From: Aldrovandia affinis
Taxonomy: Eukaryota > Chordata > Actinopteri > Notacanthiformes > Halosauridae
NCBI GenBank assembly: GCA_029706075.1
Contig: JAINUG010000228.1
Coordinates: forward strand, 930,001-994,000
Direction of reading: 5' to 3'
DNA length: 64,000 nt
The position numbers and the translations under genes are program-made. Below, in pieces: positions 63,723 through 64,000 of this stretch (position 1 is the stretch's first letter; every line of letters begins with the position of its first letter). A model generated the notes under the pieces. That model made no database searches, was not told the origin of the DNA, and saw nothing but the letters and a program-made list of their open reading frames with translations.

Positions 63723-64000
63723 TTTAAATTCTTCTGATACATTTGGTAGGCACACAGCTAAGTAATATTGGTGAAATAAATGTCAGGATTCTTCTGCTTT
63801 GAACTCAGCATTCCTAGTGGTGGTGACTGCAGTATGTGACTGAAATGATGATCAGGAGCAGCTCTCCCTTCAGGGACTGCTTCATCTTTTGGGAAAAGTC
63901 CCCTGAACGCTGCTGGCATAGTCAGTGGCCTTGTGGCACCACAAAAGCACACACACTAAATAGACTGGCTGCAAAACAGTAGAAATAACCTGGATCAACT
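63723..64000. other. Single-copy intergenic sequence
   Basis: Nothing recognised up to the window end. Confidence 0.4.

Overview
The window looks like a 64 kb stretch of a teleost fish genome. The evidence is the repeat content: L2-clade LINEs with the fish 3' stem-loop tail, a V-SINE, salmonid HpaI-like tRNA SINEs ending in the same L2 tail, several Tc1/mariner families, PIF/Harbinger and hAT non-autonomous elements, CR1-like fragments, and abundant CA, GT, CT, GA and ATT microsatellites. An early-branching teleost (for example an elopomorph) is possible from the UnaL2-like tail, but I cannot prove this from sequence alone.

I find no convincing multi-exon host protein gene. The window behaves like a gene desert or a very large intron. 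The clear coding-like signals all belong to transposons. They are: a truncated L2 (about 1052-1735); a Tc1 relic (2670-3017); an internally deleted L2 with endonuclease, N-terminal RT and C-terminal blocks (about 9430-11098); a Tc1 relic with an IR/DR-type end (14804-15875) abutting a CR1-like RT fragment (15885-16190); a Harbinger derivative (23667-24812); an internally deleted relative of the IR/DR Tc1 (32470-33300); and a nearly complete Tc1 (39350-40897) whose transposase frame is broken only by two TGA codons.

SINEs lie at 12719-12957, 12979-13128, 31136-31334, 34371-34568, 37891-38041 and 39240-39347. A 345-bp interspersed element at 13656-14000 is framed by a perfect 12-bp target-site duplication. 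hAT-like short elements lie at 51904-52072 and 59166-59371, and a foldback MITE at 46196-46376. A possible Penelope-type terminal fragment with a degenerate hammerhead-like core lies at 35155-35455.

Host function is only hinted at. A 30-nt microexon-like segment with strong flanking splice signals sits on the minus strand (21633-21662). A pair of plus-strand exon-like segments shares an open frame across a 366-nt intron (36827-36954 and 37321-37396). A possible 5' exon ends at a consensus donor at 62880. Several palindromic or direct-repeat transcription-factor-like sites and perfect hairpins (8146-8186, 29994-30032) lie in otherwise single-copy sequence. All of these are predictions that need conservation or RNA data.
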